Positions 39,634 to 52,072 of a DNA stretch of 64,000 bases are shown here, piece by piece. The notes under the pieces are model-generated. The model was not told the DNA's origin. It worked only from the letters and a program-made list of their open reading frames with translations, and made no database searches. The stretch covers positions 18,892 through 82,891 of the forward strand of contig JAESQY010000074.1 of the NCBI GenBank assembly GCA_016764915.1, written 5' to 3'. Position 1 is the first letter of the stretch; every line of letters starts with the position of its first letter. The stretch comes from Aliivibrio sp. GTDB lineage: Bacteria; Pseudomonadota; Gammaproteobacteria; Enterobacterales; Vibrionaceae. Position numbers and translations under genes: made by a program.

Positions 39634-40050
39634 ATGGGCACTAATTTGAACGATGATGATGAAATGAAGCGTGAAGACGAGCATTACCGTAATGCACTGA
39701 CAGATGAGGAGTATTCTGTTTGCCGCCTTAAGGGGACTGAAGCTGCCTTTTCTGGACCGTTGTTAAAGAATAGGGATACAGGGGTATACCACTGTAAATG
39801 CTGCCAAGCTCCACTGTTCTCTTCGGAGAGTAAATATGACTCAGGATGCGGTTGGCCAAGTTTTGATGCGGCTATAGATAATAAAGCGATCAATTTCATT
39901 AACGATGTTAGTCACGGAATGGTGAGGACTGAAGTGCAATGTTTTTCTTGTAAATGCCACTTGGGTCACGTTTTTTCTGATGGGCCGCCAACAACGGGTG
40001 AGCGATTTTGTGTGAATTCCTTGTCGTTAACTTTTACCAAAAAAGAGTAA
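39634..40050 (+). CDS. msrB: Methionine-R-sulfoxide reductase B
   Basis: Repairs methionine-R-sulfoxide in proteins using thioredoxin. The 138-residue protein has two CxxC zinc sites ([24 protein letters not shown]), the substrate region SGCGWPSF, and the catalytic cysteine in [12 protein letters not shown] second recycling cysteine is probably the one in the SGCGWPSF loop. In E. coli msrB also lies next to gapA. Confidence 0.95.
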   Translation: MGTNLNDDDEMKREDEHYRNALTDEEYSVCRLKGTEAAFSGPLLKNRDTGVYHCKCCQAPLFSSESKYDSGCGWPSFDAAIDNKAINFINDVSHGMVRTEVQCFSCKCHLGHVFSDGPPTTGERFCVNSLSLTFTKKE

Positions 40051-40286
40051 TAAAACGACGTAATCATTAACATTTGTATTTTTATTACAACGTTTTTGAA
40101 TGAAATTTAATTTTTTTTATGAACTAAAAAATTGAATTTGGCATTTTTTATCCAAAAAAGTCTAAATTGAGTCGTAATTGACCATTTATTTTTGCAGCAG
40201 CATCGGAGGTTAAGGCGGTTTATAAGGGCGTGTTGTTTTTATGCTTTATATACAATGGCTTAAATATTATTCGAAGCGAAAAAAGG

Positions 40287-41144
40287 TCAACTCACCTCTT
40301 CATGCTGACAATTAGCCCGCACAACGGCGGGCAATAGATTTTCATTAAATTTGCCACTCTTAAGGGCATCGGTAATTTTTTCTGCAGCAGATTTTAATTG
40401 CTCAACTTGATTTTGATCTAAAGAGTAGAGACGGTTGAGTTGAATATCGGAAACCACAGGTAAATCAAACGATTTCCCTACTTGCGCCCAAAGATAAGCG
40501 TGTTGCTTACTGCCATGCTTATGATTGATCGTGGCTAATGTTTGAATCTGACTCGATATATCTTGTTCAGGTTTTGAAAGCTTTAAAGATTGATGAAGTA
40601 GAGACAGGGTCTTATCAGGATCTCGTTTCATGTAATAGGTCGATAGAGCGAGTTGCAGCTCACTGGTTTGTAGTTTTCCAGAACCTTCTAGCTTCCTCAG
40701 TTTAGTCAGTGCATAGTTATCACCTTGGCTCCATTGATAATAGATAATATTAGGATCCTGTGACTGACTTAACCCTTGTTCTAAAGAGGCAATCTCTTTA
40801 TTTATATTAATTAGTGCAATGGCTCGCCGAGTTTTAATGTACTTAAGTGTTTTCACCTCTATTTGAGCGGCTAACGTGATGCACTGTTCATAAGTTTTAG
40901 TGACTTTTAACAGATTAAGCTTATTGATATCACTGCTGTCATTTAAAGCCACTAGTCTCTGCTGTATTAGAATATGCCGATCTTTTTTACATTGACCATC
41001 GTTCATATTTAGCTCTGTACACCTTAGAGCTGAGTTGGCTTCACACAGTTCTTGAACCGTGGGGGGGAAAAGAAAGCAACCACCCAACAGAGTCAGTGAA
41101 AGCAGTGAAATGACTGCCAGTTTTATTGTCTGTTTTATATTCAT
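40287..41144 (-). CDS. DUF2989-like lipoprotein
   Basis: Predicted lipoprotein of 285 residues: the leader runs to the lipobox LLGGCFLF, with acylated Cys about residue 23. The rest is mostly helical with a Sel1/TPR-like feel (LQLALSTYYMKRDPDKTLSLL, QTLATINHKHGSKQHAYLWA), and three to four cysteines near the N-terminus. I associate it with the DUF2989 family of vibrios from memory and gene position beside yeaC; function unknown. I chose ATG 41144, preceded by AAGG; the frame extends 16 residues further. The 236 bases between msrB and its stop contain no visible gene. Confidence 0.65.
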   Translation of the reverse strand: MNIKQTIKLAVISLLSLTLLGGCFLFPPTVQELCEANSALRCTELNMNDGQCKKDRHILIQQRLVALNDSSDINKLNLLKVTKTYEQCITLAAQIEVKTLKYIKTRRAIALININKEIASLEQGLSQSQDPNIIYYQWSQGDNYALTKLRKLEGSGKLQTSELQLALSTYYMKRDPDKTLSLLHQSLKLSKPEQDISSQIQTLATINHKHGSKQHAYLWAQVGKSFDLPVVSDIQLNRLYSLDQNQVEQLKSAAEKITDALKSGKFNENLLPAVVRANCQHEEVS

Positions 41145-41272
41145 CCGCAACCTTACATCGTTTAAAGAGGTCATCTTAGTGATCAGAGACACTTATTTTT
41201 CGGCAGATACTTGACTAACCTTAGCGAAAAGATATGTTTCATGCATCATTTTTACAAATATTGGATCGTTAA

Positions 41273-41557
41273 GTGAATATTGAAAAACTTCTGACAAGTA
41301 TGACACCTGAAGTGTATCAGAAGCTAATTTATGCGGTAGAAACGGGCAAGTGGCCAGACGGCACCTCTCTAGAGAAAAAGCAACAAGCATCATGCATGCA
41401 GGCTGTTATGCTCTATCAATCTAAACATAATGATGATGCGCAACACATGTCGGTTGCTGTGGGCGGTGAGATCAGCTTTAAATCAAAGAGTGAGCTAAAG
41501 AAGCAGTTTAAGAGTGATGAGCAAGATATTTTACGAGTTAAAGAGTCGAAGCTGTAA
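41273..41557 (+). CDS. yeaC: YeaC family protein (DUF1315)
   Basis: Small conserved protein of unknown function, 94 residues, closely following E. coli YeaC: SMTPEVYQKLIYAVETGKWP, CMQAVMLYQSKHNDDAQHMS and a Lys-rich tail. The start is GTG at 41273 with a weak ribosome site. It lies beside ansA and sppA, as in E. coli. Confidence 0.88.
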   Translation: MNIEKLLTSMTPEVYQKLIYAVETGKWPDGTSLEKKQQASCMQAVMLYQSKHNDDAQHMSVAVGGEISFKSKSELKKQFKSDEQDILRVKESKL

Positions 41558-41581
41558 GTTAACTTATTAATTTTAAAATAA

Positions 41582-41611
41582 AAAACAGCTGACAATGTCG
41601 GCTGTTTTTTT
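41582..41611. terminator. Bidirectional terminator between yeaC and ansA
   Basis: AAAACAGCTGAC and GTCGGCTGTTTT pair with one G-T around AAT; A and T runs flank the stem on both sides. Confidence 0.85.
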
Positions 41612-41629
41612 ATCTAAAAATTGACAACC

Positions 41630-42640
41630 TTAGAGAGTCAGTTCACCTCTGAGATCTTGCTGCATCATGGCGCGAATCGTTTTATACGGCAGTTTTAGAC
41701 TAAGCAAATAGTGTAACTTTGCCAAAGCCGCTTCAGGAGTCATATCATATCCGCTGATCACGCCAGCCGCCGCTAGTGAGCATCCGGTTGCGTATCCACC
41801 CATATTCACTTTACCTGATAAACATTGAGTTAAATTAACGACCACTACGCCACGATCAGACGCTTCTTTTAATTGCGCTAATAACTTGGGTTCCTGTGGT
41901 GCATTGCCAACACCAAAGGTTAACAGGATCATCGCATTAACGGGTTGTTGCAGAGTATTACGAATCACTTCATAAGAGATCCCCGGATACATGGTAATAA
42001 CACCAATGGGTTGTGGTGTAATTTGGTGCGATTTGAATTCGCCATCAGGTTTTACATTTAACTCAACACCTTGATGTTGGATGTTAATGCCGGCTTCAAG
42101 CAGATTGCGTAAATTGGGTGACGAGAAAGCATTAAAACCATCAGCATGAGTCTTGGTGCTTCTATTGCCTCGAAGCAATGTATTGTTAAAAAACAGTGTT
42201 ACTTCGTTGATTGGATAGTTTGCAGCAATATGCAGAGCGTTTAGCAGGTTACTTTGTCCGTCAGAGCGCAGCTCCGCTAAAGGAATTTGAGAACCAGTAA
42301 CAATGACGGGTTTCGACAGGTTCTCAAACATAAATGAGAGTGCAGAGGCCGTATAAGCCATGGTATCGGTACCGTGCAAGATGATAAACCCATCATAGTC
42401 ATCATAATTGTCAGTGATGTCATCGGCAATACGCTGCCAATCCAGCGGTGTCATATCTGATGAATCGATCAATGGCTCATATTCATGAAGAGTGAAAAGA
42501 GGCATTTCTGATCGATGAAATTCAGGCATCTGTTGCAGTTGCTTTTCCATAAACCCTGACACTGGCACGTAGCCATTGTCAGATTTCAGCATACCAATAG
42601 TGCCGCCAGTGTAGGCGATGTAAATGTGTTTTCTTTCCAT
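41630..42640 (-). CDS. ansA: L-asparaginase I (cytoplasmic)
   Basis: Hydrolyses asparagine to aspartate and ammonia. The 336-residue protein has the two catalytic threonine regions IAYTGGTIGMLK and ILHGTDTMAYTASAL with conserved lysine and aspartate positions, and no signal peptide, which separates it from periplasmic AnsB. It is downstream of sppA by 82 bases and probably co-transcribed. Confidence 0.95.
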   Translation of the reverse strand: MERKHIYIAYTGGTIGMLKSDNGYVPVSGFMEKQLQQMPEFHRSEMPLFTLHEYEPLIDSSDMTPLDWQRIADDITDNYDDYDGFIILHGTDTMAYTASALSFMFENLSKPVIVTGSQIPLAELRSDGQSNLLNALHIAANYPINEVTLFFNNTLLRGNRSTKTHADGFNAFSSPNLRNLLEAGINIQHQGVELNVKPDGEFKSHQITPQPIGVITMYPGISYEVIRNTLQQPVNAMILLTFGVGNAPQEPKLLAQLKEASDRGVVVVNLTQCLSGKVNMGGYATGCSLAAAGVISGYDMTPEAALAKLHYLLSLKLPYKTIRAMMQQDLRGELTL

Positions 42641-42722
42641 AACAGCGCTCTCGAATAAGAGAAGATTGTGAGGATTATACGGAACATAAGCCCGAAATAA
42701 ATCGGGCTAACAAAATTAATTG

Positions 42723-44567
42723 CTAATTTGAGCAGTTAAGACAGAAAGAGTACTGACCCTTAGGATCATTAAAGCTGTTTAGCGTATTTATATCTGCGAT
42801 CACTCCGCCAGCAATTGGGACTATCGACGATGGGAGTTGAGATAAAAATTGCTCTTTAATGGAGATGTCAAACTCATCAGAGAGCTGCTGAATCAGCTTT
42901 TCAGTGCTGGAAAGTGGGGTTTCAATCCAGTAAATATTGTAACTTTGCATCTGCGCTAGCTCAGCCGCTTCTGCAATTGCATCATCGAAATCACCCAGTT
43001 GATCAATAAGGCCATTGTTCAGTGCATCTTGTCCTGTCCAAACTCGACCTTGTGCAATCTCATCGGCCTGTTCAAGTGTCATCTCTCGGTGGTTACTGAC
43101 CAGTGAGATAAAACTATGATACCCATGTTCAATACCAAGTTGAATGGCTTGGGATGCACCTTCTGATAACCCACGAGTGATACCAACACCAGAGAATGGT
43201 GTGGTACCGACACCGTCACTATTAATACCTAATTTGTTTAATCCTTTTTCAAAGGTGGTAATAATGCCAAAAATACCAATTGAACCGGTTAATGTAGTGG
43301 GTTGGGCAATGATCTTATCCGCACTAAGTGAGATCCAGTAACCCCCCGATGCGGCTAAGCTCGACATAGAAACCACTACGGGTTTACCTGCCGCTTTTAG
43401 CTCATCGATTTCAGCTCGAATAACCTCAGAGGCAAAAGCACTGCCACCAGGGCTATCGACTCGAAGAACCACTGCTTTTACTTTGTCATCTTCACGGGCT
43501 TGGCGAAGTAACGCTGCGGTGGAGTCACCTCCGACTGAGCCTGGTTTTTGTTTGCCATCTAATATCGTGCCACTGGCAACAACAACAGCAATATCATCGG
43601 CGTTCGGGTTAGTAAAACTCGCCACTGTGCTTAAATAATTACGGTAAGAGATTTGATTCACGTGACCATATTGGTCTTCACCAAACACTTCCCGCAAGGT
43701 ATCTTGCATCTGCTGTCGAGTCATCAGTTGGTCCACTAAGCCTAGGTTCTGACTCAATAGCGCCAAATCCCCTTTGGTTTTGGTTAATTCGGTTAAAAAT
43801 TGGTCCATGGTTGGTGACAATACAGAGCTGTTAATAGCACGATTATGAGCTACGTCACTGATGTACGCTCCCCATAATTGTGTTAACCAAGTTGATGCAG
43901 ACTCTTTTGCTGCGTCGGACATGTCGTTGCGTAAGAAAGGTTCAACCGCCGATTTATAAGTACCCACTCTGAATATATGAGTAGTTACATCTAGCTTATC
44001 GAGTAGCTGTTTATAATAGAGAGGATAAGAGCTGTAGCCCTGTAACATGACAGCGCCATTTGGAGACATTAATATTTTATCCGCGTAACTGGCTAAATAA
44101 TACTGGCTTTGACTGTAGTAATCACCGATAGCGTAAACAGGTTTACCTGCCGCTTTAAACTCATTAATGGCTTTGGCAATATAGCGCAACTTGGTCAGGT
44201 TGGTTTCTGACAAATCTTTTAAATTAAGCACTAAACCAGTGATTGAGTTATCTGTTGAGGCATAACGCAGTGTATTGACCACATCAAACAGGATAGTCTC
44301 TGTTGGTCGGTTATTGCCAAGAATATCACCACCAATTTTTTCAAATGGTTCCACATAACTGCGTTGTTCAACAATTGGACCAGAGAGATTCAGCACTAAT
44401 GCTGACTTTTCTTTAACAACTGGTTCCGACTCTTCAGGCAGAAACAAGAAAATAAGCAGTGCAATGACACTAACAAAGAGAAGGTTGAGGACCAGCTGGC
44501 GAGTGAACGACAATAGTGCCCATATTCCTTTTAAACAACGACCTATAAAGACAAACAGTCCTTTCAT
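42723..44567 (-). CDS. sppA: Signal peptide peptidase SppA, protease IV
   Basis: Inner-membrane serine protease that degrades cleaved signal peptides. The 614-residue protein is the long, double-domain form: membrane anchor at about residues 21-42 (LVLNLLFVSVIALLIFLF), an N-terminal half with the general-base lysine in VGTYKSAVEPFLR and a C-terminal half with the nucleophile serine in SMSSLAASGGYW. I chose ATG 44567 (AGGT upstream) over a GTG-type extension to 44585. Confidence 0.93.
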   Translation of the reverse strand: MKGLFVFIGRCLKGIWALLSFTRQLVLNLLFVSVIALLIFLFLPEESEPVVKEKSALVLNLSGPIVEQRSYVEPFEKIGGDILGNNRPTETILFDVVNTLRYASTDNSITGLVLNLKDLSETNLTKLRYIAKAINEFKAAGKPVYAIGDYYSQSQYYLASYADKILMSPNGAVMLQGYSSYPLYYKQLLDKLDVTTHIFRVGTYKSAVEPFLRNDMSDAAKESASTWLTQLWGAYISDVAHNRAINSSVLSPTMDQFLTELTKTKGDLALLSQNLGLVDQLMTRQQMQDTLREVFGEDQYGHVNQISYRNYLSTVASFTNPNADDIAVVVASGTILDGKQKPGSVGGDSTAALLRQAREDDKVKAVVLRVDSPGGSAFASEVIRAEIDELKAAGKPVVVSMSSLAASGGYWISLSADKIIAQPTTLTGSIGIFGIITTFEKGLNKLGINSDGVGTTPFSGVGITRGLSEGASQAIQLGIEHGYHSFISLVSNHREMTLEQADEIAQGRVWTGQDALNNGLIDQLGDFDDAIAEAAELAQMQSYNIYWIETPLSSTEKLIQQLSDEFDISIKEQFLSQLPSSIVPIAGGVIADINTLNSFNDPKGQYSFCLNCSN

Positions 44568-44669
44568 GTGAGTACCTATAACCATACATAATAGGGTTAT
44601 CCTACTAGAACTTAACTAGAAAAACACTGAATATGATATGTGTTAAATAAATGTAAAATATATTTGTAA

Positions 44670-46751
<2,082 letters not shown>

Positions 46752-46866
46752 ATGCTGAGGTTTGACAACCCCAAAACAGTTAATTGATTGATTTAATGAC
46801 ACACTCTGAGCACAAGAGTAAACTCTGATACTAATAATCAGATAATCTCTCTGCTTGGAGTGTGAA

Positions 46867-47910
46867 ATGGCAACTGTTCGTTTAACCCAATACAGCCATG
46901 GTGCTGGCTGTGGTTGTAAAATATCCCCGCAAGTTTTAGACAAAATTCTTCATTCAACCATTGCTCCATTTCACGATCCAAACTTATTAGTCGGTAATGA
47001 AAGTAAAGATGATGCCGCGGTCTATGATCTGCAAAATGGCACTTCTATTGTCAGTACGACAGATTTCTTTATGCCTATTGTGGATGACCCATATGATTTT
47101 GGCCGTATAGCGGCAACCAATGCGATCAGTGATGTATACGCCATGGGTGGAAAACCGATCATGGCGATTGCAATTTTAGGCTGGCCTATTAATGTCCTTG
47201 CCCCTGAGGTTGCTCAGCAAGTGATAGAGGGCGGTCGAGCGGTATGCCGTGAAGCGGGCATCTCATTAGCGGGTGGTCATTCTATTGATGCGCCAGAGCC
47301 GATTTTTGGTTTGGCGGTAACAGGCACGGTTGATACTGATCGTGTGAAACGTAATAACCAAGCTACAGCAGGCTGTAAGCTATATTTGACCAAACCGTTA
47401 GGCATCGGCGTGTTAACCACGGCTGAAAAGCAATCTAAGTTGCGCGCTGAACATCAAGGTGTTGCCCGTGATTGGATGTGTAAACTGAATAAACCAGGTG
47501 AAGATTTTGCTAACGTGGCTGGTGTAAAAGCAATGACGGATGTTACCGGGTTTGGCCTGTTGGGGCATTTGACCGAAGTGTGTGAAGGCAGTGGTTTAGT
47601 TGCCGAGGTGTGGTTTGATAAAGTCCCACAGCTACCCGCTGTTTTTGACTACATAGAATTGGGTTGTGTACCCGGTGGTACTGGACGTAACTACGAAAGT
47701 TATCAATCAAAAATAGGCAATATTACCGAGTTACAAAAATCGCTGCTTTGCGATCCACAAACCTCAGGCGGACTGTTACTGGCGGTTGAAGATGGATCAA
47801 CAGATGACGTAGCCGAGATCGCGAAAAAGCATGGTATTGAACTGCAAGCTATTGGTCAGTTAACCACGGCCAACGATCCAAACAGCTCTGTACTAATCGA
47901 GATTATTTGA
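46867..47910 (+). CDS. selD: Selenide, water dikinase (selenophosphate synthase)
   Basis: Makes selenophosphate, the selenium donor for selenocysteine and 2-selenouridine. The 347-residue protein has the glycine-rich start HGAGCGCK, in which the first cysteine (Cys15) matches E. coli Cys17 and is a cysteine, not selenocysteine; the aspartates in DDAAVYD and the ATP segment [13 protein letters not shown] follow. ATG 46867 follows TTGGAG. It is coupled by one base (TGATG) to selU. No selA or selB is visible here, so selenium use in tRNA is the only use supported in this window. Confidence 0.95.
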   Translation: MATVRLTQYSHGAGCGCKISPQVLDKILHSTIAPFHDPNLLVGNESKDDAAVYDLQNGTSIVSTTDFFMPIVDDPYDFGRIAATNAISDVYAMGGKPIMAIAILGWPINVLAPEVAQQVIEGGRAVCREAGISLAGGHSIDAPEPIFGLAVTGTVDTDRVKRNNQATAGCKLYLTKPLGIGVLTTAEKQSKLRAEHQGVARDWMCKLNKPGEDFANVAGVKAMTDVTGFGLLGHLTEVCEGSGLVAEVWFDKVPQLPAVFDYIELGCVPGGTGRNYESYQSKIGNITELQKSLLCDPQTSGGLLLAVEDGSTDDVAEIAKKHGIELQAIGQLTTANDPNSSVLIEII

Positions 47911-48998
47911 TGACTCGATGTAATGCAAAAGATTACCGTAAGCTGTTTTTAGATGATACACCGATGATGGATATGCGAGCACCGATTGAGTTTAATCAAG
48001 GTGCATTTCCAACATCGGTCAACCTTCCTTTGATGACAGATGAAGAGCGAACGGCTGTTGGTATTTGTTATAAACAGCAAGGGCAAGAGGCGGCAATAAA
48101 GTTGGGAGAGCAGTTAGTTGTTGGTGATATTAAGGCACAACGACTCGCGCAGTGGCAAGCCTTTTGTACCGCTAATCCTAATGGCTACTTATACTGTTTC
48201 CGTGGTGGGTTACGTTCAAAAATAACGCAGCAGTGGCTTAAAGAATCAGGCATTGACTATCCGTTTGTTGAGGGTGGTTTCAAAGCAATGCGTCGTTTTC
48301 TTCTTGATGCCATTGAAGAGATCAGCGAATACCCGTTAACCATTGTCGCTGGATTCACTGGCAGTGGAAAAACCATTATGGTTAATGAGCTAAAAAATGG
48401 ACTTGATCTTGAAGGCGCTGCAAATCATCGAGGCTCTTCATTCGGTCGATATGTTACCGAGCAGCGCAGTCAAATCAATTTCGATAATGTCCTGGCTGTA
48501 GACATTGTAAAAAAACAGGCCAGAGGCTGCCGCTCATTCATACTGGAGGATGAAGGCAAAAATGTAGGTTCAGCCAATGTGCCATTGTCACTTTATGCGG
48601 CAATGCAAACTGCGCCAATAGTCGTAATTGAAGACCCATTTGATGTGCGGTTAGAGCGACTGCGCAGTGATTATGTGGTGCGTATGCAGAGCGACTTTAT
48701 TGCTACTTATGGTGAAAATGAAGGATGGATAAATTTAGAAGCGTATCTCGAGAGAGGGCTTTATAGCATTCGTAAACGTTTAGGTCTTGAGCGTTATGCT
48801 CAAATTCTTGCAGACCAAAAACACGCGCTGCACATTCATCGCACCAATGGCGATATTGAGCCTCATTTTACTTGGTTAACTCAGCTGCTTGAGCAATATT
48901 ATGACCCAATGTATAGCTACCAATTGAGCAAAAAACTGAATAGAGTTCAATTTCGCGGTGATTATGCGCAAGTAAAATCGTGGCTAGCAGACAAATAA
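47910..48998 (+). CDS. selU: tRNA 2-selenouridine synthase
   Basis: Replaces sulfur with selenium in 2-thiouridine at the wobble position of Lys, Glu and Gln tRNAs, via a geranylated intermediate. The 362-residue protein (also MnmH or YbbB) has an N-terminal rhodanese domain with the catalytic cysteine in YLYCFRGGLRSK and a C-terminal P-loop GFTGSGKTIM. I chose ATG 47910 rather than the TTG before it. It shares its first base with the selD stop, so the two are one unit. Confidence 0.94.
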   Translation: MTRCNAKDYRKLFLDDTPMMDMRAPIEFNQGAFPTSVNLPLMTDEERTAVGICYKQQGQEAAIKLGEQLVVGDIKAQRLAQWQAFCTANPNGYLYCFRGGLRSKITQQWLKESGIDYPFVEGGFKAMRRFLLDAIEEISEYPLTIVAGFTGSGKTIMVNELKNGLDLEGAANHRGSSFGRYVTEQRSQINFDNVLAVDIVKKQARGCRSFILEDEGKNVGSANVPLSLYAAMQTAPIVVIEDPFDVRLERLRSDYVVRMQSDFIATYGENEGWINLEAYLERGLYSIRKRLGLERYAQILADQKHALHIHRTNGDIEPHFTWLTQLLEQYYDPMYSYQLSKKLNRVQFRGDYAQVKSWLADK

Positions 48999-49090
48999 AG
49001 TAATATATTTTTGCATGAAAAACATTGTGTATAATAATAAACTGATTTTATTCTATTGATGTAAGTATCATTAAAGGGGCTGCATAATAA

Positions 49091-49876
49091 ATGGATTTAA
49101 ATAGTGATACGATGAAAGCTGACGCAACAATAGAACCCCAGTTTTCATTAGAGCGTATTTACCCAAACCAAATAGATAAGGCGATTATAAGTAATCAAGA
49201 TGTATTAGATATACATCTTGAGCGGTATGAGTTTGCATCAAAGAATTTGCAGGGTAGAAGAATCTTAGATATCGCCTGTGGTTGTGGTTATGGAACGGCA
49301 TTAATGGCCGCTCAACACCCGGGAAAACAATTTTTAGGTGTTGATATTGATCCTGCTGCAGTTGAATACGCAAGAAATAATTATCAAGCGAATAACTTAC
49401 GCTACTTATGTGGCGACGGATGCAGTTTTACCGAACCGAGTGAAATTGATAATAAGAATCAACTTTTTGATACCATCATAAGCTTAGAGACCATTGAACA
49501 CGTTCCTTATCCGCAGCAGATGGTAAGCCATTTATTGACTCAATTATCATCGAATGGGTCCATGATCGCCTCAGTGCCGACGACTCCGACTGTAGATGGC
49601 AATCCCCATCATTTACATGACTTCACCGTTAAATCCTTTTATCAATTGTTTTCTGTTTCTGGGTTTACTGCAGTCGAGAAATTAGAACAGATTCAAAAGT
49701 GGGATTTTAGCGGGATTTTTTCAGCTAAGAAATCGCAAGAAAATCGCTCGCAAGGAGTTGCAAGAAATGTGATTAAGCATTATTTAAGCACGCCGTCCGC
49801 ACTTTTTTTTAGAGTACATGCGATAATTACTCAGGGGTTATGTAACCGTTACTTAACTGCTCAGTTTAAAAAGTAA
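49091..49876 (+). CDS. SAM-dependent class I methyltransferase
   Basis: The 261-residue protein carries the SAM motif ILDIACGCGYGTALMAA, the acidic loop FLGVDIDPAAVEYA and post-motif ISLETIEHVPYPQ, typical of UbiE/BioC-like small-molecule methyltransferases. The substrate cannot be read. It lies in the same direction as the darA-like operon, with 130 bases between, so it may or may not belong to the cluster; methylation of a resorcinol ring would be consistent. Its promoter region (48999-49090) is AT-rich. Confidence 0.75.
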   Translation: MDLNSDTMKADATIEPQFSLERIYPNQIDKAIISNQDVLDIHLERYEFASKNLQGRRILDIACGCGYGTALMAAQHPGKQFLGVDIDPAAVEYARNNYQANNLRYLCGDGCSFTEPSEIDNKNQLFDTIISLETIEHVPYPQQMVSHLLTQLSSNGSMIASVPTTPTVDGNPHHLHDFTVKSFYQLFSVSGFTAVEKLEQIQKWDFSGIFSAKKSQENRSQGVARNVIKHYLSTPSALFFRVHAIITQGLCNRYLTAQFKK

Positions 49877-50006
49877 TCAATATCTTTTAAATCATACGAT
49901 TAAATTGTGACTAGTGTAGAAACTATAACTTTTAAGTATAACAATTCGCCTCTATTGTTGAATGCATGATATTTTAACGAGGCGTTTAAATTGTTTTGGG
50001 TTATTT

Positions 50007-50921
50007 ATGAAAAAAGTACTTGTTCTATTCCATTCTCAAAGTGGTCAACTTGAAAGTTATATAAATTCTTCGACGGAGCCTTTAAGAGCGTCAGAAGAAG
50101 TAAAGATTGATTATTTCAAAGTAGAACCTATCCATAAATTCCCTTATCCATGGTCTTTTTATTCTTTTTTTGATGCTTTTCCCGAAGCCATCTATATGAA
50201 TGGTTGTGAGATTAAGCCATTGGATATTATCGAAGATGATTATGATTTAATCATAATCGGGTATACGGTTTGGTTTTTAGCACCTTCTATCCCAATGACT
50301 GGATTTTTGAAGAGTGCGCAAGCAAAGCGATTAATGAAAGATAAACCGGTAATTACTTTAATTGCTTGTCGCGATATGTGGGTCATGGCACAAGAAAAAA
50401 TGAAAGTGTTGATTAATAATGTTGAAGGCACTTTGATTGATAATGCGGTACTGACTGATCAAGGTGGGTCAATTCAAGCTTTTGTTACCACACCACGTTG
50501 GTTATTTACGGGGAAAAAAGACCCATTCTGGATATTTCCTGCCGCTGGTGTATCTGAAGAGGATATCTCGAACAGTCGACGCTTTGGCGAGCGTCTTGTC
50601 AATGCGTTACAAAAAGATGAAGAAAAAGCTCAACAACCATTATTGAAAAATTTGGGCGCGGTAAGTGTGAATGGAAAATTGGTTGGCAGTGAAAAAGTGG
50701 GTACTCGTTCATTCATGGTGTGGGGAAAACTTATTCAAAAATCAGGTAAGCCAGGTTCAATGCCAAGAAAGTTGGTGATCACGTTATACGCTGTATTTTT
50801 AGTCATACTAATTCTAACCGTGGTCCCTCTTAACTTGCTTATAAAAAAACTGATCAATCCATTTAGAAAAAAAGCGATTGAACAGAGCATTAAGTATTAC
50901 GAAGAGCCATCAGGACGTTAA
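50007..50921 (+). CDS. DarA-like dialkylresorcinol condensing enzyme (flavodoxin-like)
   Basis: Resembles DarA of bacterial dialkylresorcinol and flexirubin clusters, which works with DarB in resorcinol formation; its exact chemistry is not settled. The 304-residue protein starts with a flavodoxin-like strand and phosphate loop (KVLVLFHSQSGQLESYI), has a conserved PYPWSFYSFFDAFPE segment and the second flavodoxin strand DLIIIGYTVWFLAP, and ends in a hydrophobic helix (ITLYAVFLVILILTVVPLNL) plus a basic tail, suggesting membrane anchoring. ATG 50007 was chosen; an upstream ATG at 49962 lies in a poor context. It begins a tightly packed run of genes to 57831. Confidence 0.7.
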   Translation: MKKVLVLFHSQSGQLESYINSSTEPLRASEEVKIDYFKVEPIHKFPYPWSFYSFFDAFPEAIYMNGCEIKPLDIIEDDYDLIIIGYTVWFLAPSIPMTGFLKSAQAKRLMKDKPVITLIACRDMWVMAQEKMKVLINNVEGTLIDNAVLTDQGGSIQAFVTTPRWLFTGKKDPFWIFPAAGVSEEDISNSRRFGERLVNALQKDEEKAQQPLLKNLGAVSVNGKLVGSEKVGTRSFMVWGKLIQKSGKPGSMPRKLVITLYAVFLVILILTVVPLNLLIKKLINPFRKKAIEQSIKYYEEPSGR

Positions 50922-50923
50922 AG

Positions 50924-52072
50924 ATGATCAGAAAGGTATACATTAATAATATTCAATCCTTCTTGCCGAACGAACCCGTTGAGAATAAGGATATGGAACA
51001 AGTGTTGGGCCAGGTTGGCTCTCGTCCATCCAGAGCAAAAAAATTAATTCTTCGCTCTAATAAGATTAAACAGCGTTATTACGCTATTGATGCGCAAAGT
51101 GGTGTAACGACGCATTCAAATGCAGAGCTTACTGCCGCAGCGATTAAAAAGTTAAACAGCGATACATTTAATATCAAGGATACTCAGGTATTGGCTTGTG
51201 GCACCACAATTGCCGATCAACTCTTGCCTAATCATGCATTGATGGTTCACGGAGTTCTTGGCATTCCAAGCTGCGAAGTAGTGGCAACTGCCGGAATATG
51301 TTTATCAGGCACCATGTCACTTAAGTATGGTTACATGTCGGTGCTAAGTGGTCAGAGTGATAATGCGATAACAACAGGGTCAGAAAATGCCTCTGCGATG
51401 ATGAGAGCCAAAAATTTTGAGGCGGAAGTTGATGCCCAAGTGGATCAACTGGATCGCCAGCCTGAAATTGCTTTCGAGAAAGACTTTTTACGTTGGATGT
51501 TAAGCGATGGTGCAGGAGCCGCATTATTAAGCTCTGAACCTAACGAAGATAGCATCTCACTTGAAATCGAATGGATGATGCAAAAATCGTATGCCAATGA
51601 GTTAGATGCTTGTATGTATGCGGGGGCAGATAAACACGAAAATGGTTCGTTACAAGGTTGGCGTGAATATGAGCCTCAACAATGGTTAAATCAATCTATT
51701 TTCTCTGTGAAACAAGACGTGAAATTGCTTAACGATAAAATTGTTGAGTATACCGTTGAAAAACCACTCGAAGAGCTAGTCACAAGTGGCAAGCTGGATC
51801 CTGAATCCATTGATTACTTTCTACCGCATTACTCATCGGGTTACTTCCGAGATAAGTTGTACACGGGCATGCAGAAAGTAAATTGCGATATACCTCAAGA
51901 AAAGTGGTTTACAAACCTGACGACCAAAGGAAATACTGGCTCAGCATCTATTTACATTATGCTGGCGGAGTTGTTTCAATCATCCAAATTAAAAGTTGGC
52001 GATAAGTTACTCTGTTATGTACCAGAAAGTGGACGATTCTCTACTGCTTTTTTGCAGCTTAAGGTAGTCTAA
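50924..52072 (+). CDS. DarB-like 3-oxoacyl-ACP synthase III
   Basis: Ketosynthase of the KAS III fold, resembling DarB, which joins two acyl chains to a cyclohexanedione on the way to dialkylresorcinols. The 382-residue protein has the DarB-type N-terminus SFLPNEPVENKDMEQVLG and LRSNKIKQRYYAID and the complete catalytic triad: Cys126 in ATAGICLSG, His302 in FLPHYSSG and Asn337 in TKGNTGSAS. It follows the darA-like gene by two bases and ends overlapping the next gene by one. Confidence 0.8.
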   Translation: MIRKVYINNIQSFLPNEPVENKDMEQVLGQVGSRPSRAKKLILRSNKIKQRYYAIDAQSGVTTHSNAELTAAAIKKLNSDTFNIKDTQVLACGTTIADQLLPNHALMVHGVLGIPSCEVVATAGICLSGTMSLKYGYMSVLSGQSDNAITTGSENASAMMRAKNFEAEVDAQVDQLDRQPEIAFEKDFLRWMLSDGAGAALLSSEPNEDSISLEIEWMMQKSYANELDACMYAGADKHENGSLQGWREYEPQQWLNQSIFSVKQDVKLLNDKIVEYTVEKPLEELVTSGKLDPESIDYFLPHYSSGYFRDKLYTGMQKVNCDIPQEKWFTNLTTKGNTGSASIYIMLAELFQSSKLKVGDKLLCYVPESGRFSTAFLQLKVV